DNA of 34,830 bases from an uncultured Clostridia bacterium (GCA_944393295.1 CALXZR010000111.1:1-34830), one strand, 5' to 3'. Numbered from the stretch's first letter, positions 1 to 6,842 are shown. Translations and numbers: made by a program. Notes: generated by a model from the sequence alone, not told the origin.

Positions 1-5
1 TTCAT
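1..5 (-). CDS. 5' end of a leftward gene cut by the window edge
   Basis: An ATG on the minus strand (3-5) is preceded, at a spacing of eight bases, by a strong SD (AGGAGG, minus strand of 14-19). Only the first codon and part of the second lie in the window, so the product cannot be named. The start is inferred from the SD alone. Confidence 0.6.
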
Positions 6-37
6 TTTGCTTTCCTCCTAAGTTTTTATTTAAGTTA

Positions 38-70
38 GAGAAAAGAAAAAGTTTCTCTTTTTCCTTTCTC
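38..70. repeat. Imperfect inverted repeat in leader of left-edge gene
   Basis: Purine-rich arm 38-51 pairs with pyrimidine-rich arm 57-70 (13 of 14 positions), with a 5-nt loop. On the minus strand it falls in the presumed 5' leader of the gene starting at position 5, about 18 nt upstream of its SD. It could be an mRNA hairpin; function unknown. Confidence 0.4.
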
Positions 71-396
71 TTCAATCCATAAAAACAAATGCAACTTTTC
101 TAAATTTTTTGTTTAGAAATTTGGAAAGATTCCAATAGCCACTTTTGTTTCTTAAAAGAAAACCATTTTAAGTTTCTTATATATTTTAAGCATCACAAAT
201 AGCACTATTGTTAATAGTGCTATCCCTCATAATTTATTAAAATTTTACTTAAAATATTTACTATCATTAGACTTCCTCTTTGTATTTTATTTTATGGATT
301 TTCCTTAATTTATATAATTAAAGATAATAAAATTTTATAAAATACATGGTATATCAAGTTCTCAAAAATTTTTTTAATTTTTTGTTTTTTTGAGTA
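71..396. other. Non-coding AT-rich stretch
   Basis: I see no credible coding sequence here on either strand. The one clear structure is a perfect 11-bp inverted repeat with a 3-nt loop at 199-223 (arms 199-209 and 213-223). It lacks a U-run on either strand, so it is not a classical terminator. The promoter of the left-edge gene should lie here, but I cannot pick one with confidence. Confidence 0.5.
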
Positions 397-425
397 TTGA
401 CTTTAAATTTGCTAAATGTTAAAAT
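397..425 (+). promoter_or_regulatory. Predicted rightward promoter with no obvious gene
   Basis: TTGACT (397-402), a 17-nt spacer ending in TGT (extended -10), then TAAAAT (420-425). The match to sigma-A consensus is good. The predicted start, near 432, lies just in front of the hairpin at 435-472, and the next rightward gene (1305) has its own promoter, so no coding target is apparent. Confidence 0.5.
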
Positions 426-434
426 TTTATCAAG

Positions 435-472
435 AAAAAAAGTCTTTAATTATATAAATTAAAGACTTTTTT
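435..472. terminator. Bidirectional intrinsic terminator
   Basis: An 11-bp perfect stem (440-450 with 458-468), extended by A/T pairs, has a 7-nt loop and is flanked by an A-run and a T-run, so it can work on either strand. It may back up the lemA terminator at 489-513, or end a short rightward transcript from the promoter at 397-425. Confidence 0.65.
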
Positions 473-488
473 GTTTTTAATAAATTGC

Positions 489-513
489 AAAAACTGGTAA
501 GTTTCCTTACCAG
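489..513 (-). terminator. Terminator of lemA
   Basis: An 8-bp perfect stem (494-501 with 506-513) has a GAAA loop on the minus strand and is followed by five U residues. It lies 12 nt past the lemA stop. Confidence 0.75.
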
Positions 514-524
514 CTTATTTATTT

Positions 525-1064
525 TTATCCTTTAAAATCAATTTTCATTTCTTTCTTATATTCTTCTATTTCAAATAAATCTTCTTCCTTAAAATTAAAT
601 ATCTTAGCTATAATATTAGTTGGAAATGATGTTATTTTGATATTGTAAACAGTAACATCACCATTATATATTCTCCTTGCTGCTTGCAACTGACTTTCCA
701 TTCTTGTTAAAGCTTCTTGCAATTTCAAAAATTGCTCATTTGCTTTAATGCTTGGATATCCTTCTGCAACTCCAACTAAGCTAAGCATTTCAGAATTTAA
801 ATCTGTTGCTTCTTTTAAATTTGGATTATCTTTATATATATTTCTTTTTTCTACTAATTTAGTTAAAAGTCTTTCTTCGTATATTTTGTATCCTTTTACA
901 CATTCTACTAAATTTGGTATTAAATCAAATCTTTGATTTAAATATACATCTATAGAAGATTCTGCTTGTTTTACTTTATTTCTTAATCTTACACAAATAT
1001 TATACTCTAAAATTATCATAAATAACAATACTATTACTATTATAGTTACACAATATGCTACCAT
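525..1064 (-). CDS. lemA: LemA family membrane protein
   Basis: This 179-aa protein has one N-terminal membrane segment (residues about 3-22) followed by a helical domain. The family signature is visible: R-F-D-L-I-P-N-L-V near residue 46, YPSIKANE-F-LQ in the middle, and a C-terminal YN-I-FP-IIAKIFNF block. LemA proteins are widespread membrane-anchored helical-bundle proteins whose biochemical role is not settled. I chose the ATG at 1064 because AGGAG stands at good spacing before it. A GTG at 1097 is in frame but almost coincides with the predicted transcription start (promoter at 1103-1131). It is a single-gene unit with its own terminator. LemA genes often sit beside a TPM-domain or peptidase gene; none is seen here. 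Confidence 0.9.
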   Translation of the reverse strand: MVAYCVTIIVIVLLFMIILEYNICVRLRNKVKQAESSIDVYLNQRFDLIPNLVECVKGYKIYEERLLTKLVEKRNIYKDNPNLKEATDLNSEMLSLVGVAEGYPSIKANEQFLKLQEALTRMESQLQAARRIYNGDVTVYNIKITSFPTNIIAKIFNFKEEDLFEIEEYKKEMKIDFKG

Positions 1065-1102
1065 TTTTATCTCCTCTGCTTTTATAATTTCTAACACTTT
1101 TA

Positions 1103-1131
1103 ATTTTAACTTATAAGAATATTTTTTTCAA
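1103..1131 (-). promoter_or_regulatory. Promoter of lemA
   Basis: On the minus strand, TTGAAA (1126-1131), a 17-nt spacer, then TAAAAT (1103-1108). The predicted start near 1096 gives a leader of about 30 nt to the ATG at 1064. Confidence 0.6.
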
Positions 1132-1231
1132 TAGTAATAATATATTTACTAAATTTTCTTCTATGTAATTTATCATTTCATTTAAAATTTTATAAATATT
1201 CAACTTTATCTCCTTAATTCCATTTTTATAT

Positions 1232-1260
1232 TTGACTTTTTATTATTTTATGTGTATGAT
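1232..1260 (+). promoter_or_regulatory. Promoter of the secreted Ser/Thr-rich protein gene
   Basis: TTGACT (1232-1237), a 17-nt spacer, then TATGAT (1255-1260). The -10 box is also the left arm of a short inverted repeat (TATGAT ... ATCATA, 1255-1269), which could be a binding site. Confidence 0.55.
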
Positions 1261-1304
1261 TATATCATAATTATTTTGATTTACATATATACGTGGAGGA
1301 AATT

Positions 1305-1718
1305 ATGTCTAAATATTTAAAAATATTCTTTTTTACTACAATTTTTATATTATTTGCTTTTTATACTTGTTTTGCTACAGAACCGGCAACAGGAAATTTA
1401 TTCACACAAGAAATGAGTCAAACAGAAACGGAAAATGAAATTGAAACAGGAAATACTATAGATAATACTTCTTCTTTAGATAACACTAGCAATAATACTA
1501 CTAACAATACTACTCAAACTTCTTCAACTAATACATCTTCAACTAGTTCTACAAGCTCTACTAGCTCATCTTCTTCACAAGTAACTGGGGTAAGTAATGT
1601 ATCTACTATTCCAGAAGCAAATCTTGGATTAAATAATATATTAAGTATTCTTTTAATTGCAATTGGTGTTTTATTAATTTTATTTGCAATTGCTATTCTA
1701 ATTAGATTAAAAAAATAG
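1305..1718 (+). CDS. Small Ser/Thr/Asn-rich secreted protein with C-terminal membrane anchor
   Basis: No family recognised. The 137-aa product has an N-terminal signal peptide (residues 1 to about 24, ending ...CFA), then a low-complexity Ser/Thr/Asn-rich stretch, then a hydrophobic helix (about 108-134) ending in RLKK. The tail acts as a stop-transfer signal, so the middle should lie outside the membrane. I chose the ATG at 1305, preceded by GGAGG at five bases; the in-frame GTG at 1293 overlaps that SD. The plan matches the proteins at 1833 and 19571, though they share no clear sequence identity. Its role is unknown; a flexible surface spacer or cell-wall protein is a guess. Confidence 0.75.
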   Translation: MSKYLKIFFFTTIFILFAFYTCFATEPATGNLFTQEMSQTETENEIETGNTIDNTSSLDNTSNNTTNNTTQTSSTNTSSTSSTSSTSSSSSQVTGVSNVSTIPEANLGLNNILSILLIAIGVLLILFAIAILIRLKK

Positions 1719-1721
1719 ATT

Positions 1722-1750
1722 AAAAAAGATGAGTTTCTCTCATCTTTTTT
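1722..1750 (+). terminator. Terminator of the 1305 gene
   Basis: A 12-bp stem (1722-1733 with 1739-1750) ends in six U residues, directly after the stop codon. Confidence 0.75.
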
Positions 1751-1761
1751 GTTATAATTTT

Positions 1762-1802
1762 AAATAAATCGCTTAGCAAAATATATGCTAAGCGATTTAT
1801 TT
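1762..1802. terminator. Bidirectional terminator between convergent genes
   Basis: A perfect 17-bp stem (1762-1778 with 1786-1802) has a 7-nt loop and A/T runs on both sides. It lies between the rightward 1305 gene and the leftward 1833 gene and can serve both. Confidence 0.8.
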
Positions 1803-1832
1803 TTTTACTTGTGTTTTATTTTTAAAGTAAAT

Positions 1833-2336
1833 TTAACTATTTCTTGATTCTTTATTTTGCATAGCATAATACCAAATTGCAGCTATTATTATAATTGCAG
1901 CTACAGCAAAAATTACCCACATCCAAGTAGTTGTTGTCATTCCAGCTGTTAAATTATCAGCATTTGCAGTTGTTCTAGCAGTAGTATAGTTATTTTTATT
2001 ATCATTATTATTATCATTGTTATTATTCATATTATTGTTTCCTGTTACAGCACCTGCTACATCTCTTGTTCCATTTTCTAGCATTTCTCCCATATCTCTA
2101 GCACCATTCTCTATTTTTTGTCCTACATCTCTAACGCCATTTTCTACTTTTTGTTCTGCATTCATTGTTCCATTTACTAAATTTTTGGCACTATCTCCTG
2201 TTTTATCAAAAGAGCTAGTTATCTCATTTCCTAAATTTATATTGTTAGAATTTGCATCTTCATTAGCAAAACAAACACTAAGACATACTGAAAGAATGAC
2301 CGCTACAAGAGTTGAAATTAAAAATTTCTTTGTCAT
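1833..2336 (-). CDS. Secreted protein with hendecad repeats and C-terminal membrane anchor
   Basis: No family recognised. The 167-aa product has a signal peptide (1 to about 24, ending ...CFA). Next come three tandem 11-residue repeats of the form xxxENGxRDxx (residues 62-94, encoded at 2055-2153), an Asn/Asp-rich low-complexity linker (about 99-116), and a transmembrane helix (about 138-158) with a short charged tail. The 11-residue period suggests an amphipathic or coiled helix, similar in style to LEA- or apolipoprotein-like repeats. The start is supported by AGGAGG before the ATG. It forms a single-gene unit, with a perfect 22-bp palindrome 29 bp upstream of its start. Function unknown. 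Confidence 0.75.
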   Translation of the reverse strand: MTKKFLISTLVAVILSVCLSVCFANEDANSNNINLGNEITSSFDKTGDSAKNLVNGTMNAEQKVENGVRDVGQKIENGARDMGEMLENGTRDVAGAVTGNNNMNNNNDNNNDNKNNYTTARTTANADNLTAGMTTTTWMWVIFAVAAIIIIAAIWYYAMQNKESRNS

Positions 2337-2364
2337 ACTTTCCTCCTATATTGCACATAATATT

Positions 2365-2386
2365 TGTGAAAAAAATTTTTTTCACA
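2365..2386. promoter_or_regulatory. Perfect 22-bp palindrome, possible operator
   Basis: The 11-bp arms (TGTG followed by seven A, then the complement) are perfect and have no spacer. It lies upstream of the leftward gene at 2336 and in the divergent gap before dacF. With no loop it is a better candidate for a dimeric repressor site than for an RNA hairpin. No regulator can be named. Confidence 0.4.
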
Positions 2387-2557
2387 TTTTTAGTATTGTT
2401 TTTTAAATAAAAAATATGCTAACAATATTAACCGAAAAAATAATTTAATTTTCTTTTTAGCTCTACACAATATTTATAAAATAAATTTTGTTTATGAAGT
2501 ATATTTCTTTAAATAAAACATACATTTAATTAACAGATATTTAATTTAGCCCACTAG

Positions 2558-2598
2558 AAAGGAGGAATACTAGTATTTATGCTAGTATACTAGAAATG
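2558..2598 (+). promoter_or_regulatory. dacF translation start with a hairpin between SD and ATG
   Basis: A strong SD (AAAGGAGG, 2558-2565) stands 30 nt before the ATG at 2596, too far for normal initiation. Between them a 7-bp stem (2567-2573 with 2582-2588) with an 8-nt loop would fold away 22 nt and leave about eight unpaired bases. An alternative ATG at 2579 opens only a four-codon frame (M-L-V-Y) that stops 2 nt before the dacF ATG. Confidence 0.5.
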
Positions 2599-3802
2599 AA
2601 AAAGATTTTCCTTTTATTTACAATAATTATATTAACAAGTCAAACTTTTACTTACGCTACTTACTTAACAATTCCAACTTGGAATGAAGATTCTGGCACC
2701 ACTGAAGTTAATGCCGAAGCGGCAGATAACTTTTTAAATATAGAGGCTGAAAGTGCAATTTTAATTGAACAGAGTACTGGTAAAGTTTTATACGAAAAAA
2801 ACGCAAACGAACAATTACGACCTGCCAGTGTTACCAAAATTATGAGCATTTTACTTATTATGGAAGCTTTAGATAGTGGTAAGATTTCACTTGACACTAA
2901 AATCTCCTGTTCTGAGAATGCTGCTTCAATGGGTGGCTCTCAAATTTGGTTAGATGAGACAGAAACTTTAACTGTAGATGAAATGCTAAAAGCTATTTGT
3001 GTGGTTTCAGCAAATGATTGCGTAGTTGCTATGGCTGAACATCTAGCAGGCTCTGAAGAAGCTTTTGTAGAGCAAATGAATAATCGTGCAAAAGAGCTTG
3101 GAATGAATAATACTGTTTTTAAAAACTGCCATGGTATTGATGAGGATGGACATTTAACTACTAGCTATGATATTGCATTAATGAGTAGAGAACTTTTAAA
3201 AAATCATCCCTCTATAACAAACTACACTACAATATGGATGGATTCTCTTCGTGATGGTAAATCAGAATTAGTAAACACAAATAAGTTAATTAGAACCTAT
3301 GAAGGTGCAACTGGATTAAAAACAGGTTCTACCTCTTTAGCTTTATATAATCTATCTGCTAGTGCCACTAGAGGTAATCTTTCTTTAATTGCAGTTGTAA
3401 TGAAAGCTCCTTCTACAAAAATACGTTTTTCTTCAGCCAAAACTTTATTAGATTATGGATTTAATACTTATAATTTCGAAAAACTTGCAGAAAAAGGCTC
3501 TGTACTTCAAAGTGTTAATGTTGCTAAAGGTACAAAAAATCAAATAAATCTTGTGTTTGAAAATGACAGTGGTGCACTTGTAAAAAAAGGTGCTTCTAGT
3601 AATTTAGAACAAACTGTAAACATCAACGAAAATATAACAGCTCCAATACATCAAGGAGATGTGCTTGGAAAAGTAACTTTCTCATTAGATGGAGAAATAG
3701 TTCGGAGAAGTAAACCTTGTTGCTGAATCAGAAGTTGAGAAAATGAATTTTGGAAATATTTTCAAATCAGTTTCAACTAAATGGTTCAATTTACTAAGAT
3801 AA
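2596..3802 (+). CDS. dacF: D-alanyl-D-alanine carboxypeptidase (PBP5/DacF type), +1 shift at CGG
   Basis: Penicillin-binding D,D-carboxypeptidase that trims the terminal D-Ala of peptidoglycan stem peptides outside the membrane. Visible features are a signal peptide (1 to about 21), the catalytic S-V-T-K at 78-81, S-A-N at 138-140 and K-T-G at 242-244, and the C-terminal beta-domain. Zero-frame reading stops at 3724-3726 after a family-unlike tail. At codon 370 (CGG, 3703-3705), skipping the C and reading on from GGA at 3704 gives V-N-L-V-A-E and an amphipathic end (F-K-S-V-S-T-K-W-F-N-L-L-R), stopping at 3802. That is the expected membrane-anchoring C-terminus and gives about 401 aa. The frame change is seen directly; whether ribosomes make it is inference. 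The dacF name is by family and is not certain over other PBP5 paralogues. Confidence 0.9.
3703..3705 (+). other. In-frame CGG at +1 shift site in dacF
   Basis: Context is GTT CGG AGA in zero frame; dropping the C gives GTT GGA GAA. Zero frame ends seven codons after the CGG. A GGAG sequence lies eight nt upstream. Confidence 0.85.
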
Positions 3803-3803
3803 T

Positions 3804-3842
3804 AAAAAGAAGTTAGCTTAATTGTGAAGCTAACTTCTTTTT
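3804..3842. terminator. Bidirectional terminator after dacF
   Basis: A 16-bp perfect stem (3804-3819 with 3827-3842) has a 7-nt loop and A/T-run flanks. It begins one base past the restored dacF stop at 3800-3802, which supports that stop as the true gene end. It also overlaps the stop of the convergent rhomboid gene. Confidence 0.8.
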
Positions 3843-4449
3843 AAAATAAATTTGAAAAATATTCTGTTAGGCTCACTCCATTCATATACCAAAAGCCAAA
3901 CACAGCTCCACATAAAGCTCCAATTATATGTCCAGTATGAGATATACCGTCATCAGCTTTTAAATCCTTTATTTCTCTAAACACATAAAATATAAAAATT
4001 AATATAAAAGTTATAGGTATTTTACCTGCTTGAATATTAGAAAATGAGCTTAAAACAATAAGCATAAAAACTATACAACTTGAGCCTTTTAACTTTATTC
4101 CACCTCTAATAAAATTAAATAGTCCTACTACAAAAGCTGTAATTAATATCATTAAAAGTAAATCCATTGTACCATATTTTTCTTCTATCATTGGACCAAC
4201 TAATAAAATTATAATATAATTGTTAATTAAATGCTCCCAATTAGAATGACCTAATATATGAGTAAAAAATCTCAAATATGTTAATGGATTTAATAAAGAG
4301 CTTCTATATGAACTAAAAAGTAGTTTATCACTCTTGCCATTTGTAATTTTTTTTAATATTAATGCTCCCACAGAAGTTGCGAACATTGTTAATATTAAAA
4401 CAGAATTATATTGAAAATAATCAATAATATCATTAAATTCAACAGTCAT
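3841..4449 (-). CDS. Rhomboid-like intramembrane serine protease
   Basis: The 202-aa polytopic membrane protein has about six hydrophobic segments. Rhomboid landmarks are present: a loop with F-T-H-I-L-G-H-S-N-W-E-H-L (residues 62-74), the active-site segment G-S-S-C (122-125, with Ser124 the predicted nucleophile), and S-H-T-G-H-I-I-G in the last helix (His171 the predicted partner). The usual G-x-S-G is changed in its last position to Cys. Rhomboids cleave membrane-spanning substrates. The gene lies 11 nt downstream of the pilin-like gene and is co-transcribed with it, so that protein is a possible substrate (inference). Confidence 0.75.
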   Translation of the reverse strand: MTVEFNDIIDYFQYNSVLILTMFATSVGALILKKITNGKSDKLLFSSYRSSLLNPLTYLRFFTHILGHSNWEHLINNYIIILLVGPMIEEKYGTMDLLLMILITAFVVGLFNFIRGGIKLKGSSCIVFMLIVLSSFSNIQAGKIPITFILIFIFYVFREIKDLKADDGISHTGHIIGALCGAVFGFWYMNGVSLTEYFSNLF

Positions 4450-4460
4450 TTTTCACCACC

Positions 4461-5579
4461 TTAATATGTTAGTTCATATGTTATATCTCCATTTATATAA
4501 TATCCTGTACCATCTACTGAAAATAGCATAAATGGTTTCATGTAAATTGTATCTCCTGCTTTAGGCGATAGGCTATTTATTGCATCTAAAGTAATATTGA
4601 TTGCTTGTGAAATCATAATAATACCTGTATCTTCATAATTATAAGAAACTAAAGTATTTAAGTCTTCTCTAGTTCTATCAAAAATCGTAGTATATCCAAC
4701 ATCATCTCCAGTAGTTGTACAACCAAATTCTTCATCCTTTGCTTTTTCTTCATTTAATGTAAATATTATACCTATTCTCTCTAAGGTAGAGCCTTTTATT
4801 TCATAATTTTCTAATTGTTTTGTAACATCTGAATATACCTGTTTTGTCATATCCTTTGCATAGTGCATTCCCTCTACAATTCCTACAATTGAATTACCAA
4901 CCTTTTCCAGATTCATACTGATCCTATTTCCTGGTTCTACTGTAACTTCACTATTGTAAACTGCTGTATAAACTCTATCTATTGATGCACTTTCATACAA
5001 TACTCTTTCTGTGCTTATAATATCTCCATTTTCATTTATCCAATAAGAAAATCTTCCATGAGTTGTATCATCATAAGCTTCAAATTTATATTTCCAAACT
5101 TTAAAATTATTGTCTTCTTGTATTTCTAAAAATTTTCCATCATTTATTTGAATTGTTACTAAATTATTATCAACTGTATTATCTTGTGTCCAAATAGTTT
5201 TTACTTCTTTCGAATCATAATAATCTGTTAATAATACTTGTCCCTTTTTCTCACCATTATATGTAATTATTCCATTAGGTAAAAGTTTTAAATTTTCTAA
5301 TTCTTCACTTATAATATTATACTCACTATCTATAATATTTAATTTTTCTAAATATTCCATAGTTTCTTCAGTAGTTACATCTTTTTGAAGACTCTCCTTT
5401 AAATTTGCCTTTTCCTTTTGTATTTGAGTAGCTAAATTAGATACTATTCTTAATACTTTTTCATTTGAATTTTCTTCTTCTGCAGTATACATTCTAAATA
5501 CTACAAAACCAACTATAAGTATAAAGGCTATTATAATAATAGTAATTAAAGATATTCCTTTCTCATTTGTAACTTTCAT
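4461..5579 (-). CDS. Pilin-like single-pass extracellular protein, function unknown
   Basis: The 372-aa product has an N-terminus like type IV prepilins: a short basic leader (M-K-V-T-N-E-K-G) followed by I-S-L-I-T and a long hydrophobic helix (about 9-31). The usual Glu at mature position 5 is Thr, so processing by a prepilin peptidase is uncertain. A coiled-coil-like segment follows (about 38-100), then a beta-rich soluble part without recognised motifs. I chose the ATG at 5579, preceded by GGAG, over an in-frame ATG at 5597 that lacks an SD. No pilus assembly genes lie nearby. It is the first gene of a two-gene unit with the rhomboid-like protease. Confidence 0.7.
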   Translation of the reverse strand: MKVTNEKGISLITIIIIAFILIVGFVVFRMYTAEEENSNEKVLRIVSNLATQIQKEKANLKESLQKDVTTEETMEYLEKLNIIDSEYNIISEELENLKLLPNGIITYNGEKKGQVLLTDYYDSKEVKTIWTQDNTVDNNLVTIQINDGKFLEIQEDNNFKVWKYKFEAYDDTTHGRFSYWINENGDIISTERVLYESASIDRVYTAVYNSEVTVEPGNRISMNLEKVGNSIVGIVEGMHYAKDMTKQVYSDVTKQLENYEIKGSTLERIGIIFTLNEEKAKDEEFGCTTTGDDVGYTTIFDRTREDLNTLVSYNYEDTGIIMISQAINITLDAINSLSPKAGDTIYMKPFMLFSVDGTGYYINGDITYELTY

Positions 5580-5609
5580 ATTTTTTCTCCATTTCATTTT
5601 TATATCTTT

Positions 5610-5638
5610 ATTTTACTATAATTTTTAATTTATAACAA
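5610..5638 (-). promoter_or_regulatory. Promoter of the pilin-like/rhomboid unit
   Basis: On the minus strand, TTGTTA (5633-5638), a 17-nt spacer, then TAAAAT (5610-5615), ahead of the start at 5579. Confidence 0.45.
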
Positions 5639-5655
5639 TATTTTTTGCAAAATAA

Positions 5656-5678
5656 AAAAACCCATCAAAAGGGTTTTT
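5656..5678 (-). terminator. Terminator of rpmE
   Basis: An 8-bp stem (5656-5663 with 5671-5678) has a 7-nt loop and an A/T-rich tail giving a U-run on the minus strand, 40 nt after the rpmE stop. Confidence 0.6.
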
Positions 5679-5717
5679 AATTAGCTAATTAATTTTTTAT
5701 TTAATTTGGTAAGCATT

Positions 5718-5918
5718 TTAAGCAATACCATATTTTTTCTTAAATTTATCAGCTCTACCACCTGTAGTGTTTTGTTTTAAGCTTCCTGTCCAGAAAGGAT
5801 GACATTTTGAACAAACATCAACTTTTATCTCTGGTTTTGTTGAATTTGTCTCAATTACGTTTCCGCAAGCACAAATAATTTTAGAAGCTGTGTAATTTGG
5901 ATGTATTCCTTCTTTCAT
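5718..5918 (-). CDS. rpmE: 50S ribosomal protein L31, zinc-binding type
   Basis: The 66-aa protein matches bL31: it begins M-K-E-G-I-H-P-N-Y, carries C-A-C-G and C-S-K-C zinc ligands, and contains H-P-F-W-T-G. All four Cys are present, so it is the zinc-containing form. I chose the ATG at 5918, preceded by AGAGGTG. Longer readings from an upstream ATG lack family similarity and would place the promoter at 5961-5989 inside the gene. It has its own promoter and terminator. Confidence 0.95.
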   Translation of the reverse strand: MKEGIHPNYTASKIICACGNVIETNSTKPEIKVDVCSKCHPFWTGSLKQNTTGGRADKFKKKYGIA

Positions 5919-5960
5919 ATATTTCACCTCTTTCTCTTGTTTATCTAAACAATCTTTATT

Positions 5961-5989
5961 ATTGTAACACAAAAGTTTTTGCTTTGCAA
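5961..5989 (-). promoter_or_regulatory. Promoter of rpmE with an inverted repeat over the -35
   Basis: On the minus strand, TTGCAA (5984-5989), a 17-nt spacer, then TACAAT (5961-5966). The -35 is one arm of an 8-bp inverted repeat (5982-5989 with 5997-6004, 7-nt gap), a possible operator. Confidence 0.55.
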
Positions 5990-6020
5990 GACATTTTTGC
6001 AAAGTAACTCATATTAAATT

Positions 6021-6266
6021 TTAATATACCACGATTGTAGAAGTTTCATTCTCTACTTGATTTGCAACATTTTGTACTCCATCTATATATTCACTTTGTT
6101 GTTCTTCATCTTTATTACTAAAAATAGAAGACAAACTTTCTCCGCCTACTATACTTTGTAATTCTACTTTTAAAGATGTTTTATTTACAATTTTATAAGT
6201 TATATTAAATAAGCATGCAATAATACATATAACTAATAAAACCTTTTTCCATATTTTTGCTAGCAT
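6021..6266 (-). CDS. Small membrane or secreted protein, unknown
   Basis: The 81-aa product has a basic start and one hydrophobic segment (about 9-26), then a Glu/Ser-rich soluble part that ends in a hydrophobic V-V-Y. No family recognised. A very good SD (GGAGGGAG) precedes the ATG at 6266, and a promoter lies at 6302-6329, so it is likely real. It lies upstream of rpmE, which has its own promoter. Confidence 0.6.
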   Translation of the reverse strand: MLAKIWKKVLLVICIIACLFNITYKIVNKTSLKVELQSIVGGESLSSIFSNKDEEQQSEYIDGVQNVANQVENETSTIVVY

Positions 6267-6301
6267 AAAAAAACTCCCTCCAAGAATTATTTTACATTTT
6301 T

Positions 6302-6329
6302 ATTATACTATATTTCTAGTAAAAGTCAA
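6302..6329 (-). promoter_or_regulatory. Promoter of the 6021 gene
   Basis: On the minus strand, TTGACT (6324-6329), a 16-nt spacer, then TATAAT (6302-6307). Confidence 0.6.
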
Positions 6330-6391
6330 TATTTTATTTAGATATTTATGTTAACTAATAGCTATTTTTTTCATTTTTTTTCAAAATTTAC

Positions 6392-6420
6392 TTGTTTTTT
6401 TAATATTTTTGTGTTAAACT
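6392..6420 (+). promoter_or_regulatory. Promoter of rpmB
   Basis: TTGTTT (6392-6397), a 17-nt spacer ending in TGT (extended -10), then TAAACT (6415-6420). Confidence 0.45.
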
Positions 6421-6462
6421 GTTTAATAGTCAGTTTATTAAATTAATTGGAGGTGCAAAACA

Positions 6463-6663
6463 ATGGCAAAATGTGCAATTTGTGATAAGAAAACAAGTTT
6501 TGGTAATCAATTAAGTATTACTCGTTCACATATTAGCAAAAGAACAACAAGAACTGTTAGCCCTAATTTAAGAAGTGTAAAAGCTCTTATTAATGGTGAA
6601 CCTAAAAAAATAACAGTTTGTGCTAAATGTTTACGTTCAGGAAAAGTTAAAAGAGCTAACTAA
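6463..6663 (+). CDS. rpmB: 50S ribosomal protein L28
   Basis: The 66-aa protein matches bL28: it begins M-A-K-C-A-I-C-D-K, with a central S-H-I-S-K-R-T-T-R-T and N-L-R-S-V, and ends with a second Cys pair C-A-K-C-L-R-S-G-K. The four Cys suggest a zinc-binding form. AGGTG before the ATG supports the start. It is a single gene with its own promoter and a shared bidirectional terminator. Confidence 0.95.
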   Translation: MAKCAICDKKTSFGNQLSITRSHISKRTTRTVSPNLRSVKALINGEPKKITVCAKCLRSGKVKRAN

Positions 6664-6701
6664 AAGTAATTTCAAAACGATCGTTTTTTTATTAATAAAT
6701 T

Positions 6702-6733
6702 AAAAAGAGGATACTTTAAAGTATCTTCTTTTT
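6702..6733. terminator. Bidirectional terminator between rpmB and spoVM
   Basis: Arms 6702-6717 and 6718-6733 pair with one G-U, giving a U-run on both strands. It serves rpmB from the left and the spoVM unit from the right. Confidence 0.75.
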
Positions 6734-6750
6734 AATTTTCTACAAATTTC

Positions 6751-6828
6751 TTATGTAGATTTTATACCAAATATTAATTTAACCAATCCCCTTAAAGGTT
6801 TTGGAACTTTTTTTACAACAATTTGCAT
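6751..6828 (-). CDS. spoVM: Stage V sporulation protein M (SpoVM)
   Basis: Only 25 codons: M-Q-I-V-V-K-K-V-P-K-P-L, then R-G-L-V-K-L-I-F-G-I-K-S-T. It aligns without gaps to the 26-residue B. subtilis SpoVM as I recall it, sharing Lys7, Pro9, Lys10, Leu12, Gly14, Val16 and a basic residue 17. SpoVM is an amphipathic helix that binds the convex forespore membrane and anchors the coat ATPase SpoIVA. The start is fixed by GGAGGA just before the ATG. It lies 14 nt downstream of a 51-aa membrane protein gene in the same unit. It is too small for most gene finders. Pro11 in place of Phe is unusual. Confidence 0.85.
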   Translation of the reverse strand: MQIVVKKVPKPLRGLVKLIFGIKST

Positions 6829-6842
6829 AAAATTCCTCCTTC

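Noticed and set aside
6674..6687. Palindrome after rpmB taken as a terminator
   Set aside because: It has no loop and so cannot form a good hairpin; the stem at 6702-6733 fits better.
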